From Myxococcota bacterium (lineage in GTDB: Bacteria; Myxococcota; JAJVIH01), in NCBI GenBank assembly GCA_022072125.1, contig JAJVIH010000016.1:229205-293204 (forward strand): a stretch of 64,000 nucleotides of DNA, read 5' to 3'. Shown piece after piece: positions 55,689 through 64,000 of this stretch. A model generated the notes under the pieces. That model saw only the letters and a program-made list of their open reading frames with translations, did not search any database and was not told the DNA's origin. Each line of letters begins with the position of its first letter. Position 1 is the stretch's first letter. A program made the translations under genes and the position numbers.

Positions 55689-58328
55689 TCAGGCGCTGGG
55701 TTTGCCGAAGTAGATGACCTGTTTCCACACGCCCGGGATATCATCCGCGAAGATGACCAGCACATCCTCGCGCTGCGCCATGGCCAGGCTGGCGTTCACG
55801 GCGTCCCGTTCGTCCTCGATGATGGTGATACTTGATTTCATGAACCCGGCGGCGAGGGCGCCTTCCTGCAGCAGTTTTGCGGTTTCACCCACCGGACGGC
55901 CGCGGCGATCCACGTCCTCCTTGAAGATGATGCGGTCGAAAAATTCCGCCGCCGCCGCCCCCACCGCGCGAATGTCTTCGTCACGCCGGTCGCCGGGCGC
56001 GCCGATCACGCCCATCAGCCGGGTGCGCCGCAGATTCTGGGCGAATTGCCCCATGGCGCGGATGGCGGCGGGATTGTGCCCGTAATCCACCACCACCTTG
56101 AAGGGCAACTGATCATAGACGTTGCAGCGTCCGGGCGCCTGGAAAAACGTGGTGTCGAAGGTGCGCAGGCCCTGACGGATATTCTCCAGCGACACCCCGA
56201 GCGCGAAGGCCATGGCCGCCGCCGCCAGCGCGTTCGCCACGTTGAACATGGCCTGTCCTTCCATGGTCGCGGGGATCAGGTGCGTCCACAGCAGGGGAAT
56301 GCTCTGCTCGTTGCGGTGCAGGGTGATCATATGGCCGTTGAGGCCTTCTTCAAGCGAAGCGGCCAGGCCTCCATTGGCCACGTGATCGCGAATCACCGGA
56401 TTCCCCGGTTGCATGGAAAACAGCAGATGTTTTCCCGCCGCCTCGCCTCGCATGCCCATCACCAGCGGGTCGTCCGCGTTGATCACCGAAACTCCGTCGT
56501 CGCGGGTGACTTCGAGCACCAGCCGCTTGACGTAGGCCAGGTCTTCCATCGTATTGACGCCGCGTTGTCCCAGGTGATCGGCGGTGACATTCAGCACGCA
56601 GCCGACATCGCAGAGGTCGAATCCCAGACCTTCGCGCAGGATGCCGCCCCGGGCGGTCTCCAGCACCGCGATCTCCACGGTGGGATCGCGCAGCACCACG
56701 CGGGCGCTCCACGGGCCCGTCATGTCGCCCTTCATGATGCGTTCGCCGTCAATATAAATACCGTCGGTGGTGGTCAGGCCCACGCGCTTGCCGGTCATTT
56801 TCAGGATATGGGCGACCATGCGCGAGGTGGTGGTTTTGCCGTTGGTGCCGGTGATGGACACGATGGGAATCCGCGAACGGACTCCCGGCGGGAACAACAT
56901 GTCAATCACCGGCGCCGCCACGTCCCGTGTTTTGCCGCGGGTGGGCGAGGTATGCATGCGGAATCCCGGCGCCGCGTTGACCTCGACAATCGCACCGCCG
57001 GATTCCCGCGCGGGGCGTCCGATATCCTCCAGGATCATGTCTATGCCTGCGACATCGAGACCGATGATGCGCGCGGCGCGCCGTGCGATCTCGGCGTTGT
57101 CCGGGTGAATCTGGGCGGTGCAGTCCGCCGCCGTGCCGCCCGTGGAGAGGTTGGCGGTCGATCGCAGGAAAAACGTCTTTCCGGCGGGCAACACCGAATC
57201 GGGAGTCAGGCCGGCCTGTTGCAGCAGGCGCATGGCCTGTTCATCCAGTTCGATGCGGGTCAGCACCTTTTCATGGCCGACGCCGCGGCGCGGGTCGGCG
57301 TTCACCGCGTCCAGCAGTTGGCGGATGGTGCGCTGTCCATCGCCGATCACATGTCCCGGCGTGCGCTCCGAAACCGCGACGATTTCGCCGCCGATGACCA
57401 GCACGCGGTAATCCTTGCCGGCAAGGAACTGCTCGACCAGCGCGTGATCCGCCAGTTCGTACACCCGCTTCCACGCCTCGCGCACCTGCGCCTCCGTGGT
57501 CAGGTTTAACGACACCGCCCGGCCATGAGACAGGTTGTAGGGCTTGACCACGCAGGGATACCCGACCTCTTCCGCGGCGCGCGCCGCGTCTTCCTCCGAC
57601 GACACCAACACGCTGCGCGGTACGGGAATGCCGGTGTCGCGCAGCAGTTTGAGCGTGAGTTCCTTGTCCTGGGCAATCTCGACGGCGATATGGCGGGTTT
57701 CCGAGGTGACGGTCGCCTGGATGCGCTTCTGGTGGACGCCATAGCCCAGTTGCACCAGCGAGCGATCGTTCAGGCGAATGGCGGGGATGCCCCGCCTCCG
57801 CGCCTCTTCCACCAGCGAACGGGTGGAAGGTCCCAGCGCCACTTCATCCACGATGCGAGCGAGCCGGTTTTTGGCCGCTTCCAGATCGTAATTTTCCCCG
57901 GAGGCGCTGGGCAAATGCGGCGGCAGCAGGCCGCGCAGGAAATCATACGCGATGCGTCCCGCTTCCAGACCGGCGCGTTCCTCTTCGTAGGAATAAATGA
58001 CATGGTAAACGCCTGGCTGGCCTGCCCCGCGGCATTTGCCATAGGTCACCGGCGTGCCCGCCAGGCACTGCAACTCCAGCGCCACGTGTTCGAGGATATG
58101 GCCGAACCAGGTGCCCTCGCGCAGCCGCCGCACGAATCCGCCCTTCACGCCATAGGAGCAGGTGTGATCGTCCAGCGTGGGAATCGCCGCGACCAGCCGG
58201 TCCACAAAGCCTTCCAGCTTGTCCGAAGGATATTCCTCCAACTCCTCCAGATCGATGGTCAGGCGGATGACCGGACGGTATCCGTACAGGTTGGGACCAC
58301 GGTACACCTGGGTTTCCAGAATCTTCAT
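55689..58328 (-). CDS. cphA: Cyanophycin synthetase CphA
   Basis: 879 residues, full length. The N-terminal domain (MKILETQVYRGPNLYGYRPV, GTWFGHILEHVALELQ) is diagnostic. An ATP-grasp domain follows (GIPVPRSVLVSSEEDAARAAEEVGYPCVVKPYNLSHG, VEQFLAGKDYRVLVIGGE, IVEVNAAPGFRMH), then a Mur-ligase-like domain with P-loop ITGTNGKTTTSRM and NVTADHLGQRG. It polymerises a poly-Asp backbone with Arg side chains, a nitrogen reserve. Located 26 nt after cphB. Cyanobacterial in name but found in many other bacteria. Confidence 0.95.
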   Translation of the reverse strand: MKILETQVYRGPNLYGYRPVIRLTIDLEELEEYPSDKLEGFVDRLVAAIPTLDDHTCSYGVKGGFVRRLREGTWFGHILEHVALELQCLAGTPVTYGKCRGAGQPGVYHVIYSYEEERAGLEAGRIAYDFLRGLLPPHLPSASGENYDLEAAKNRLARIVDEVALGPSTRSLVEEARRRGIPAIRLNDRSLVQLGYGVHQKRIQATVTSETRHIAVEIAQDKELTLKLLRDTGIPVPRSVLVSSEEDAARAAEEVGYPCVVKPYNLSHGRAVSLNLTTEAQVREAWKRVYELADHALVEQFLAGKDYRVLVIGGEIVAVSERTPGHVIGDGQRTIRQLLDAVNADPRRGVGHEKVLTRIELDEQAMRLLQQAGLTPDSVLPAGKTFFLRSTANLSTGGTAADCTAQIHPDNAEIARRAARIIGLDVAGIDMILEDIGRPARESGGAIVEVNAAPGFRMHTSPTRGKTRDVAAPVIDMLFPPGVRSRIPIVSITGTNGKTTTSRMVAHILKMTGKRVGLTTTDGIYIDGERIMKGDMTGPWSARVVLRDPTVEIAVLETARGGILREGLGFDLCDVGCVLNVTADHLGQRGVNTMEDLAYVKRLVLEVTRDDGVSVINADDPLVMGMRGEAAGKHLLFSMQPGNPVIRDHVANGGLAASLEEGLNGHMITLHRNEQSIPLLWTHLIPATMEGQAMFNVANALAAAAMAFALGVSLENIRQGLRTFDTTFFQAPGRCNVYDQLPFKVVVDYGHNPAAIRAMGQFAQNLRRTRLMGVIGAPGDRRDEDIRAVGAAAAEFFDRIIFKEDVDRRGRPVGETAKLLQEGALAAGFMKSSITIIEDERDAVNASLAMAQREDVLVIFADDIPGVWKQVIYFGKPSA

Positions 58329-58354
58329 AACGGCGTTCCGGTTGCGGATTCCAT

Positions 58355-59221
58355 TCAGCCCGCCGCGAGCGCCAGCGCGGGGGGCGGCGGCAGCGCCTCG
58401 GGCGGATGGGCCTTGCGGGTGAAAAGATCATAGGTGCAGCCGGCTGTCAGCACATGCACCTGCAGGCCCAGCACCGCGGCGGGATTGCGGCCTTCGATTT
58501 CGTGGACGTTGGTCCAATTCAGGCTGGCGCCGTCCACCACGGTCACGGCGCCGCGTCCCCAGACGTGGATGCGGTTTTCCGGACCCAAAAAAGCGGCGGT
58601 GTCCTCGTCAATGCCCACGCCAATCAGGAAGGGATTCAGCGACACCGCGCTGAACAGCCGCCCCATGCGGTGACGCTGGGAAAAATGCTGATCCACGATG
58701 ATCCGGTTGGTCAGTCCCAGTCCCGCCGCCAGGCTGACCATGTGGCGGCCCAGCACCATACCGCTCTTGCCGCGTGCGATCATGTGCTGACACAAGGCGC
58801 CCGCGCCCGCGCTGGTTCCCGCCACTGGCACGCCCCGCGCGTTCATTCGCCGGATGGTGGTCACGACATGGGTGCCGCCCAGTTGCGCCACCAGCCGGAG
58901 TTGATCGCCGCCGGTGAAAAACACCAGGGTGGCGCGCTCCAGGCGGTCCAGGGTGTCCGCGTGGTTGGCCTGCTCCCGGTTGTCGAACTGGAATACCTCG
59001 ATCTGCTCCGTTCCCAGTTCGCGGAAGACTTCCGTATATGTGCGGGCGGTTTCCTGGGGGATGGTGGACGCCGCGGGAAAGACGGCGATAACGGCCCGCC
59101 GCCCGCCCGCCATGTCAACGAGCTGGCTCAAAACCACCCGTTCCCGGATTTTGTCTTCGGCGCCGCCGATGGCGACGATGGGACCTCGAACTGCTTCAAG
59201 CGAAATGCGCGCCGGACTCAC
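58355..59221 (-). CDS. cphB: Cyanophycinase CphB
   Basis: 288 residues from GTG 59221, which has a GAGGAGAG ribosome-binding site. Peptidase S51 fold: VAIGGAEDK, FFTGGDQLRLVAQL, AGTSAGAGALCQHMI (nucleophile Ser), IIVDQHFSQRHRMGRL and GIGVDED-type block IGVGIDEDTAAFL. It cuts cyanophycin to beta-Asp-Arg dipeptides. It precedes cphA in one operon, so synthesis and breakdown are transcribed together. Confidence 0.93.
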   Translation of the reverse strand: MSPARISLEAVRGPIVAIGGAEDKIRERVVLSQLVDMAGGRRAVIAVFPAASTIPQETARTYTEVFRELGTEQIEVFQFDNREQANHADTLDRLERATLVFFTGGDQLRLVAQLGGTHVVTTIRRMNARGVPVAGTSAGAGALCQHMIARGKSGMVLGRHMVSLAAGLGLTNRIIVDQHFSQRHRMGRLFSAVSLNPFLIGVGIDEDTAAFLGPENRIHVWGRGAVTVVDGASLNWTNVHEIEGRNPAAVLGLQVHVLTAGCTYDLFTRKAHPPEALPPPPALALAAG

Positions 59222-59616
59222 CCGAACTCTCCTCGGCCGATGGATGGAGGCTGAACTTCCTGACTTTGTGGATAACAAGGCGCCGCATCCCCGTCAAAAT
59301 TGCGCTGCATCCCGGCCCTATCGCCGTGGCGGGAAAAAGGAGGATATCCCGGAGAAATCAGGGTGCTGGATTCACCAATTGGATTCAATTGAGCGATCCG
59401 CTTTTTATCTCCAAAGCATGATATGGCCTGACCGGCTCCTCTTGGCGAAACCAGGTGTGATGGGAGTCTCTCACCCCAGGAGGCGGCCTCATGGCGCATG
59501 GAAAACACGGACGGCTGCTCAACGGCGGGCAGTCAACCGGACAAATCTCCCGCCGTTGAACCGGCCGCCGGCTGCACGCACACCGCGCCGTGGGCCGCCC
59601 GCCGCGTGATTCAATC
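59222..59616. other. Intergenic region
   Basis: 395 nt between two minus-strand genes. Near 59269-59297 lies the predicted cph promoter. The rest has no ORF with coding composition, no T-tailed terminator and no RNA gene that I recognise. Confidence 0.4.
59269..59297 (-). promoter_or_regulatory. Predicted promoter of the cphB-cphA operon
   Basis: Minus strand TTGACG (59297-59292), 17-nt spacer, TATCCA (59274-59269), about 40 nt before the presumed transcript reaches GTG 59221. Confidence 0.45.
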
Positions 59617-60513
59617 TTAAAACGAACGCCGGACGCAGCGCAGCGCCAGTTCGCGCAGGATGGCGCCATCCAGTTCTGACGGAATCAGATCCAGCGCCTG
59701 CCCCAGCCTCCCCTCCGCCCGCCGCCGGGTTTCCGCCAGCCCCCACAGCCGCACCCCGCTGGGTTTCTGGTTGCGTTCGTCCTGGCCCGAGGGTTTGCCC
59801 AGGGTGATGCTGCCGGATTCGGCGTCCAGCACGTCGTCCATCAACTGGAAGGCATGGCCCAGAACATCGCCCCAGCGCGCCCAACGGTCCAGATCGCCTC
59901 CGCCAGCCGCTAGCGCGCCCAACTCCGCCGCCGCCCGGAACAGTGACGCGGTTTTCGCCGCGTGAATATCCTCCAGCGGAGCCTGTTCCGATTCCAGCGC
60001 CTGACCGGCGAAAATTCCGCGCGCTGGTCCCGCCGCTTCCGCCAGAATCCGCATGGCGTGCAGGCGTTCTTCCGCCGGAGCATGAACGCGCGCCATGATT
60101 TCAAAGGGCAGCACGAACAGGGCGTCGCCTGCGAGCAGGGCCGTGGCCTCGCCAAAGGCCTTGTGACAGGAGGGCTTGCCGCGCCGCAGGTCCGCGTTGT
60201 CAAAGCAGGGCAGGTCGTCATGGATGAGCGATCCCGCGTGGATCATTTCCAGCGCCGCCGCGCTGGCGTGCGCCAGCGGCGGTTGGTCGCGTCCGTGGGC
60301 GTTGACGACCGCCAGCACCAGCAGGGCGCGCAGCCGTTTTCCGCCATTGAGAACGCTGTGGCGCATGGCGGCGTTGAGTTGGCGTGGCGGCGCATCCGCG
60401 GGAGGCAGCAGGCGATCCAGTTCCGCCTCGATGGCGCGGAGAGACTGACGGACAAATCCATCGAATGTTCCGGCTCCGGTCATCAAGCGGTTTTTTCCAG
60501 GTTGTTCATGCAT
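59617..60513 (-). CDS. ispA: Polyprenyl (farnesyl/geranylgeranyl) diphosphate synthase
   Basis: 298 residues. NGGKRLRALLVLAVV, first Asp-rich motif IHDDLPCFDNADLRRGKPS, GDALFVLPFEI, second Asp-rich motif FQLMDDVLDAES. It condenses isopentenyl diphosphate with allylic diphosphates to C15 or C20. The exact chain length cannot be read here. ATG 60513 lacks a clear ribosome-binding site, and ATG 60483 is a possible alternative. It could supply isoprenoids to quinones, carotenoids or glycerol-1-phosphate lipids. Confidence 0.9.
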   Translation of the reverse strand: MHEQPGKNRLMTGAGTFDGFVRQSLRAIEAELDRLLPPADAPPRQLNAAMRHSVLNGGKRLRALLVLAVVNAHGRDQPPLAHASAAALEMIHAGSLIHDDLPCFDNADLRRGKPSCHKAFGEATALLAGDALFVLPFEIMARVHAPAEERLHAMRILAEAAGPARGIFAGQALESEQAPLEDIHAAKTASLFRAAAELGALAAGGGDLDRWARWGDVLGHAFQLMDDVLDAESGSITLGKPSGQDERNQKPSGVRLWGLAETRRRAEGRLGQALDLIPSELDGAILRELALRCVRRSF

Positions 60514-60596
60514 GCTTCACGCAGGGCCTCCGGTGGGTTGGTTTGCGGATAAAGGACCATCGGTTAGACTGCGGTCCGCAGGCGGAAACCTCCCAG

Positions 60597-62060
60597 ATGA
60601 ACCCGGCGTCCAACACCAACGTACCCGCTGGTTTATGTCCAAATTGCGGCCATCGCAACCCGGACGGCGCCCGCTATTGCGGCATGTGCCGCACCCTGCT
60701 TGCTCCCGCCGAAACCCAGCCCGCGAATGGCCTCCAGCCCGCCGCCGGGCAGTCGTCCACTCACGTCACCCAGGGTGAAACCGCGCTGGACCTGCCCATG
60801 CTGCCGCCGGTCACGCCAGGGATATGCGTGGACCGGCGCTACGATCTGCAGGCGCTGCTGGGCGAAGGCGGCATGGGATCGGTTTTTCTGGCGTGGGATC
60901 GCCTGCGCGAGGAGCAGGTGGCGCTCAAGGTCATGTCGCCCCGCCTGGGATTCGATGATCAGGCCCGCAAACGCTTCGTGCGCGAGGTCAAACTCGCCAG
61001 CCAGCTTCATCACCCTGGCATCGTCGCGGTGTACGATATCCAAGAGGAGCATTTTGAAAGCGGCGTTTCCCGGCTGTACTACGTCATGGAATTTGTGCGC
61101 GGGGAAACCCTGCGCCGCCGGTTGCGCGCCGATGTTGACGGCCAGAAGACCGGCCTGCCCTGGAATGAACTGGGCAGGTTGTTCGCGGAGATATGCGCCG
61201 CGCTGGATTACGCCCATGGCAAGCAGATCGCCCACCGGGACCTGTCTCCGGAGAACATCATGATCCGCGAGCCGGAAGGCGCCGCGGTGATTCTTGATTT
61301 CGGCATCGCCAAGGCGCTGGGCGGCAGTCCGGCTCTGACCCCTGTCACCATCGAGGGCCAGAGCATCGGCAAGCTGCACTACATGTCGCCAGAGCAGCAG
61401 CGCGACGGCGCCAGCGTGGACACCCGCACGGACATCTATTCGTTGGGCATCATGCTATACGAATGTTGCACGGGGGTGTTGCCCGCGGGAGTGCATCCGC
61501 CGCCGATCGGCGAAGCACGGCTGGATGCGCCGCCGGAACTGGATGAACTGTTTCGCCACGCCACCCACGCCAATCCCGCCGAGCGGATGGATACGGCCAG
61601 CGGATTCGCGCGGCGGTTGTGCGAAATCCTGGGGTTGTCCGCCCCGGCTGAACCGGCTGCTCCGCCAACGCCCGCCGGCCGGTGGAGCTTCGATATCCCC
61701 GGAACCCTGCGCGATCGCCAGTCCGGACTCATCTGGTCCGCCGGGGATTCGTGGAGCCAGCTTGGCATGGGCATCAACCACGAGCAGGCCATCGCGTGGT
61801 GCGAACGCTACGCTGGCGCTGGATTCACGGACTGGCGCATGCCTTCGCTTGTGGAACTGCAGGAACTCCGGAAGGCGCTGCTGGAATCGCCGCCGTCAGA
61901 GCCTTCATGGATGGAGCCCGGAGGCGGGGAGTGGTTCTGGACGTCCGACACGCCGGGAGCGGGACTGGCCTATGGATTTCATTGGCCGGAGGGACAGGTG
62001 CGCGAGGCGCCCATCTCCGAGACCAAACCCTGGTCGGTGCGCCCGGTGCGTTCCGGGTGA
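60597..62060 (+). CDS. Ser/Thr protein kinase with zinc ribbon and DUF1566-like domain
   Basis: 487 residues from ATG 60597. An N-terminal zinc ribbon (CPNCGHRNPDGARYCGMC) precedes a PknB-type kinase: GEGGMGSVFLAWD, VALKVM (ATP lysine), IAHRDLSPENIMI (Ser replaces the Lys of HRDLKPEN, as in several myxobacterial kinases), DFGIAKALGG and the activation-loop end YMSPEQQRDG. The C-terminus (RDRQSGLIWSAGDSW to FTDWRMPSLVELQELR, then WFWTSDT) is a DUF1566/Lcl-like domain with W and G typical of the fold, likely a sensor or ligand-binding part. No membrane helix, so cytosolic. Confidence 0.87.
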   Translation: MNPASNTNVPAGLCPNCGHRNPDGARYCGMCRTLLAPAETQPANGLQPAAGQSSTHVTQGETALDLPMLPPVTPGICVDRRYDLQALLGEGGMGSVFLAWDRLREEQVALKVMSPRLGFDDQARKRFVREVKLASQLHHPGIVAVYDIQEEHFESGVSRLYYVMEFVRGETLRRRLRADVDGQKTGLPWNELGRLFAEICAALDYAHGKQIAHRDLSPENIMIREPEGAAVILDFGIAKALGGSPALTPVTIEGQSIGKLHYMSPEQQRDGASVDTRTDIYSLGIMLYECCTGVLPAGVHPPPIGEARLDAPPELDELFRHATHANPAERMDTASGFARRLCEILGLSAPAEPAAPPTPAGRWSFDIPGTLRDRQSGLIWSAGDSWSQLGMGINHEQAIAWCERYAGAGFTDWRMPSLVELQELRKALLESPPSEPSWMEPGGGEWFWTSDTPGAGLAYGFHWPEGQVREAPISETKPWSVRPVRSG

Positions 62061-62082
62061 GCGCGTGCAACGGCGCGGACAG

Positions 62083-62907
62083 TCACTTCCCGTCCGCCTT
62101 GCGGTCGCTGAAGACGAAAAAGCCAAAATCCTGGAGCAGGTGGAAGTCGCCCGCGGATAGCGGCCGCCATGCCGCAAAGACGCCGCCGCCCTCCCGCTCC
62201 TTGCGATCAATCCGGTAGAGGTTGCCGCGGAATCTGTCGCCAGGCTTCGGCGGGATATTGCGGATGGCCTTCAATTCCGCGAAGGGGATGGCGAGTTCCG
62301 CCGTCCAGCCGCGGTCGCGGTCGTTCCGTTCGTTGAGCGCGCCATCCACCCGCACGGCGCTTTTGACATTGGCGTTGTATTGGGCGGCCACGCGCCAGTC
62401 CGGCGAACGGCGTTTCTCGAAGTAGGCGTCGAAGAGCACATTGGCGGGGCTGATCTGGAACTCATGGTAGGTGGCCTGATCATTGTCGGCGTCAATATAG
62501 ATTTCGGCCACTTCCTCGTCGAAGATAGGCTCGTCGCGCTGGCCGTAGCCGGACCAGACGTCGGTATCCTGGACCTCGAAGGCGACATAGAGAAATGCAT
62601 CGTCCCACAACAGGCGGGCGGTGGTCTCCAGTTCGGGTGGAGACGGATCCGCGCGCATCGAGCGGACGAACAGCCCGGTGGAGGCGGCGCCCTTCCAGTC
62701 CGCTTCGTTCAGGACACCGTCAACGGCGATGGGGCCGGTGGTTCGCCGCACCTCCAGTTGATCGGAGCCGGCGGATGCCGCCGCCAGGGTGTTCTTTTTG
62801 CGATCGGTTTCGGGGTCCACCCCGAATCCGCACGCCTCGCAGGACGCCAGCGTGGCCAGCACCAGCAACAGGGCGGCGCGCAACCGTTGTTGAACCGGGA
62901 AAATCAT
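62083..62907 (-). CDS. CBM9-like carbohydrate-binding lipoprotein
   Basis: 274 residues from ATG 62907, overlapping the dtd stop (ATGA). The signal ends LATLASC, a lipobox. [19 protein letters not shown]-type start ([20 protein letters not shown]), [50 protein letters not shown] and [13 protein letters not shown] are classic for the CBM9/sugar-binding cellulase-associated fold. It probably binds polysaccharide at the cell surface. No catalytic domain is attached. Confidence 0.82.
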   Translation of the reverse strand: MIFPVQQRLRAALLLVLATLASCEACGFGVDPETDRKKNTLAAASAGSDQLEVRRTTGPIAVDGVLNEADWKGAASTGLFVRSMRADPSPPELETTARLLWDDAFLYVAFEVQDTDVWSGYGQRDEPIFDEEVAEIYIDADNDQATYHEFQISPANVLFDAYFEKRRSPDWRVAAQYNANVKSAVRVDGALNERNDRDRGWTAELAIPFAELKAIRNIPPKPGDRFRGNLYRIDRKEREGGGVFAAWRPLSAGDFHLLQDFGFFVFSDRKADGK

Positions 62908-63359
62908 CCGTTTTTCCAATCGTTGGAATCGAGCCAGATGGTGACCGGCCCCTGGTTGATCAGTTCCACCATCATGGATGCGCCAAATTCGCCGGTTTCG
63001 ACGGTCAGTCCTGATGCACGGGCCAGCCGGATGAATTCGTCCACCAGAGAGCGGGCCAGTCCAGGTGCCGCCGCCCCAGTGAACGACGGGCGGCGGCCCT
63101 TGCGGCAGTCGGCGTAGAGCGTGAACTGGCTGACAACCAGCATGGGCCAGCCCTTGTCCCGCAGGGACAGGTTCATCTTGCCCTGGCCGTCTTCAAAGAT
63201 GCGCAGCCCGGCGATGCGGTCGAGCAGCAGGGCGGCGTCGGCGCTGGTGTCCTGCGGAGCAGCGCCGAGCAGCACCAGCAATCCAGGGCCAATGGCGCCG
63301 GTCTGGCGGTTTTCGACGGTGACGCGGGCGCGGCCGACCCGCTGCAAGATCGCTCGCAT
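62904..63359 (-). CDS. dtd: D-aminoacyl-tRNA deacylase
   Basis: 151 residues. [19 protein letters not shown], the catalytic motif [17 protein letters not shown], and the second key loop NQGPVTI define DTD. It frees tRNA mischarged with D-amino acids or Gly. ATG 63359 fits the family start; the longer ORF is unlikely. A 4-nt overlap couples it to the CBM9-like gene, an unusual neighbour. Confidence 0.94.
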   Translation of the reverse strand: MRAILQRVGRARVTVENRQTGAIGPGLLVLLGAAPQDTSADAALLLDRIAGLRIFEDGQGKMNLSLRDKGWPMLVVSQFTLYADCRKGRRPSFTGAAAPGLARSLVDEFIRLARASGLTVETGEFGASMMVELINQGPVTIWLDSNDWKNG

Positions 63360-63734
63360 GGCGGCGGAGTTGTAACGCATGCCCGCAAGCCCCGGCAACG
63401 ATCCATGCGGTGGATCCGCCGCCGTGGGTTGCATCATTCGCCTTCTGGCGCTCGTGCTCAAGGCGGAGTGAATCAGATGGTTCATGATCACATGAATGCC
63501 TTCATCCGCAATCACTTCATGCCTTTGCCTGCATGCCGATCAGGACAGGAATGGTCCGGACAGGCCATGATTCGCCTCCGCCGGGGCCGAAGACGCGATA
63601 AGGGGCCGCCGCCTTGCCTTTATTGGCGTCTTCCCCCCGTCCAAAACCAGTGAGCGGGAGGATTCTAATGAGTTCTTCCTCGAAATTTGTTTGAATTCCG
63701 TGGTATACTGCCTTGCTTTACCAAGGAGTATTCC
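63360..63734. other. Divergent intergenic region
   Basis: 375 nt between dtd (minus) and the last gene (plus). It contains the extended -10 at 63701-63709 and an 8-codon ORF (63668-63694) behind a GGGAGG. Otherwise no gene or hairpin is convincing. Confidence 0.45.
63701..63709 (+). promoter_or_regulatory. Predicted extended -10 promoter
   Basis: TGGTATACT carries the TGn extension and a good TATACT box, followed by a ~25-nt leader containing AAGGAG (63723-63728). The -35 region is poor, as often with extended -10 promoters. Confidence 0.5.
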
Positions 63735-64000
63735 ATGCAACATCATTCCAATGAACCCGTCATCACCTGGATCGCCGTGGTGGATCGCCACGCCGCGCGC
63801 ATCTTTGAAAACCGCGGCGAACACACCGGCTTGCATCTTGTGGAGAACGCGCCGTTGCAGAAACACGGCAAATCCAACGAGCACCATGATTTGCATCACA
63901 AACACAGTGCGGACACCGCCGTCGCCAAGGAGGTGAGCCATTACCTGGAGCACGCCCGCACCCAGAAGCGGTTCCACCGGCTGGTGCTGGTGGCGGATCC
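63735..64000 (+). CDS. Host-attachment/baeRF-like protein (3' end outside window)
   Basis: ATG 63735 with AAGGAG 6 nt upstream. The visible 88 residues read ITWIAVVDRHAARIFENRG, then HLVENAPLQKHGKSNEHHD and AKEVSHYLEHARTQKRFHRLVLVAD, which match the host-attachment/eRF1-like (baeRF) family whose start is W.xV.D...A.if...g. The His-rich middle is typical. In Agrobacterium a related protein was linked to attachment, and a ribosome-associated role is suspected. The gene runs off the window. Confidence 0.75.
   Translation, partial: MQHHSNEPVITWIAVVDRHAARIFENRGEHTGLHLVENAPLQKHGKSNEHHDLHHKHSADTAVAKEVSHYLEHARTQKRFHRLVLVAD

Overview
The window is high-GC bacterial chromosome, densely packed with genes on both strands. 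I see no rRNA, tRNA, CRISPR array, insertion sequence or prophage. The organism looks like a Gram-negative member of, or relative of, the Myxococcota (old Deltaproteobacteria). The reasons are two proteins ending in MYXO-CTERM-like sorting tails (7180-7644 and 26834-28840), a Cys-rich repeat lipoprotein, many other lipoproteins, outer-membrane barrels, a Pkn-type Ser/Thr kinase with accessory domains, and a Mla-like lipid transport locus. The lineage is inferred from these family traits and was not tested phylogenetically.

Layout. 1-7644 carries envelope proteins: TPR/barrel and TPR lipoprotein genes, two similar single-pass membrane proteins, a ferritin-like protein, the Cys-rich lipoprotein and a small MYXO-CTERM protein. 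8033-10823 is an operon for glycerol-1-phosphate dehydrogenase, type-4 uracil-DNA glycosylase and a LOG protein, behind a near-consensus promoter. 11095-14966 holds a MerR regulator, a hybrid histidine kinase and ThpR. 15089-21347 is a run of secreted genes: an outer-membrane protein, a copper-monooxygenase-like protein with a c-heme motif, a porin-like barrel and a purple-acid-phosphatase-like enzyme, closed by a clear terminator. 21496-25050 is translation and Fe-S housekeeping (rsmB, fmt, mrp).

25231-35325 mixes a Sel1 protein, a formyltransferase, a large MYXO-CTERM protein with a broken zinc-protease motif, a D-cysteine desulfhydrase-family enzyme behind a 15-codon leader ORF, a lipoprotein, and a purine nucleoside uptake and salvage pair (nupC-like, punA). 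35634-38679 is a Fur-type ferrous iron operon in the order feoB, Cys-rich small protein, feoA, with a 33-bp perfect palindrome in front.

39804-50066 is a chain of ten same-strand genes. Eight junctions overlap by 1-4 nt and one is only 3 nt apart. It links a SRPBCC protein, a transglutaminase-like protein, an orphan ABC ATPase, a lipoprotein, MlaE/MlaF/MlaD homologues, DNA ligase, tryptophan 2,3-dioxygenase and an HD phosphohydrolase. 50129-54210 holds lipid-related genes (acyltransferase, FabK-like, FabH) and an SGNH protein. 54488-59221 is a cyanophycin operon (cphB, cphA, glycosyltransferase). 59617-64000 has a polyprenyl synthetase, the Ser/Thr kinase, a CBM9-like lipoprotein, dtd and the start of a host-attachment-like protein cut by the window edge.

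I found no convincing wholly new multi-gene system. The most interesting candidates are the feo operon's Cys-rich protein and extended Fur operator, the Mla-like cluster fused to unrelated housekeeping genes, the bacterial G1P dehydrogenase without a visible lipid partner, the cyanophycin locus and the Cys-rich repeat lipoprotein.
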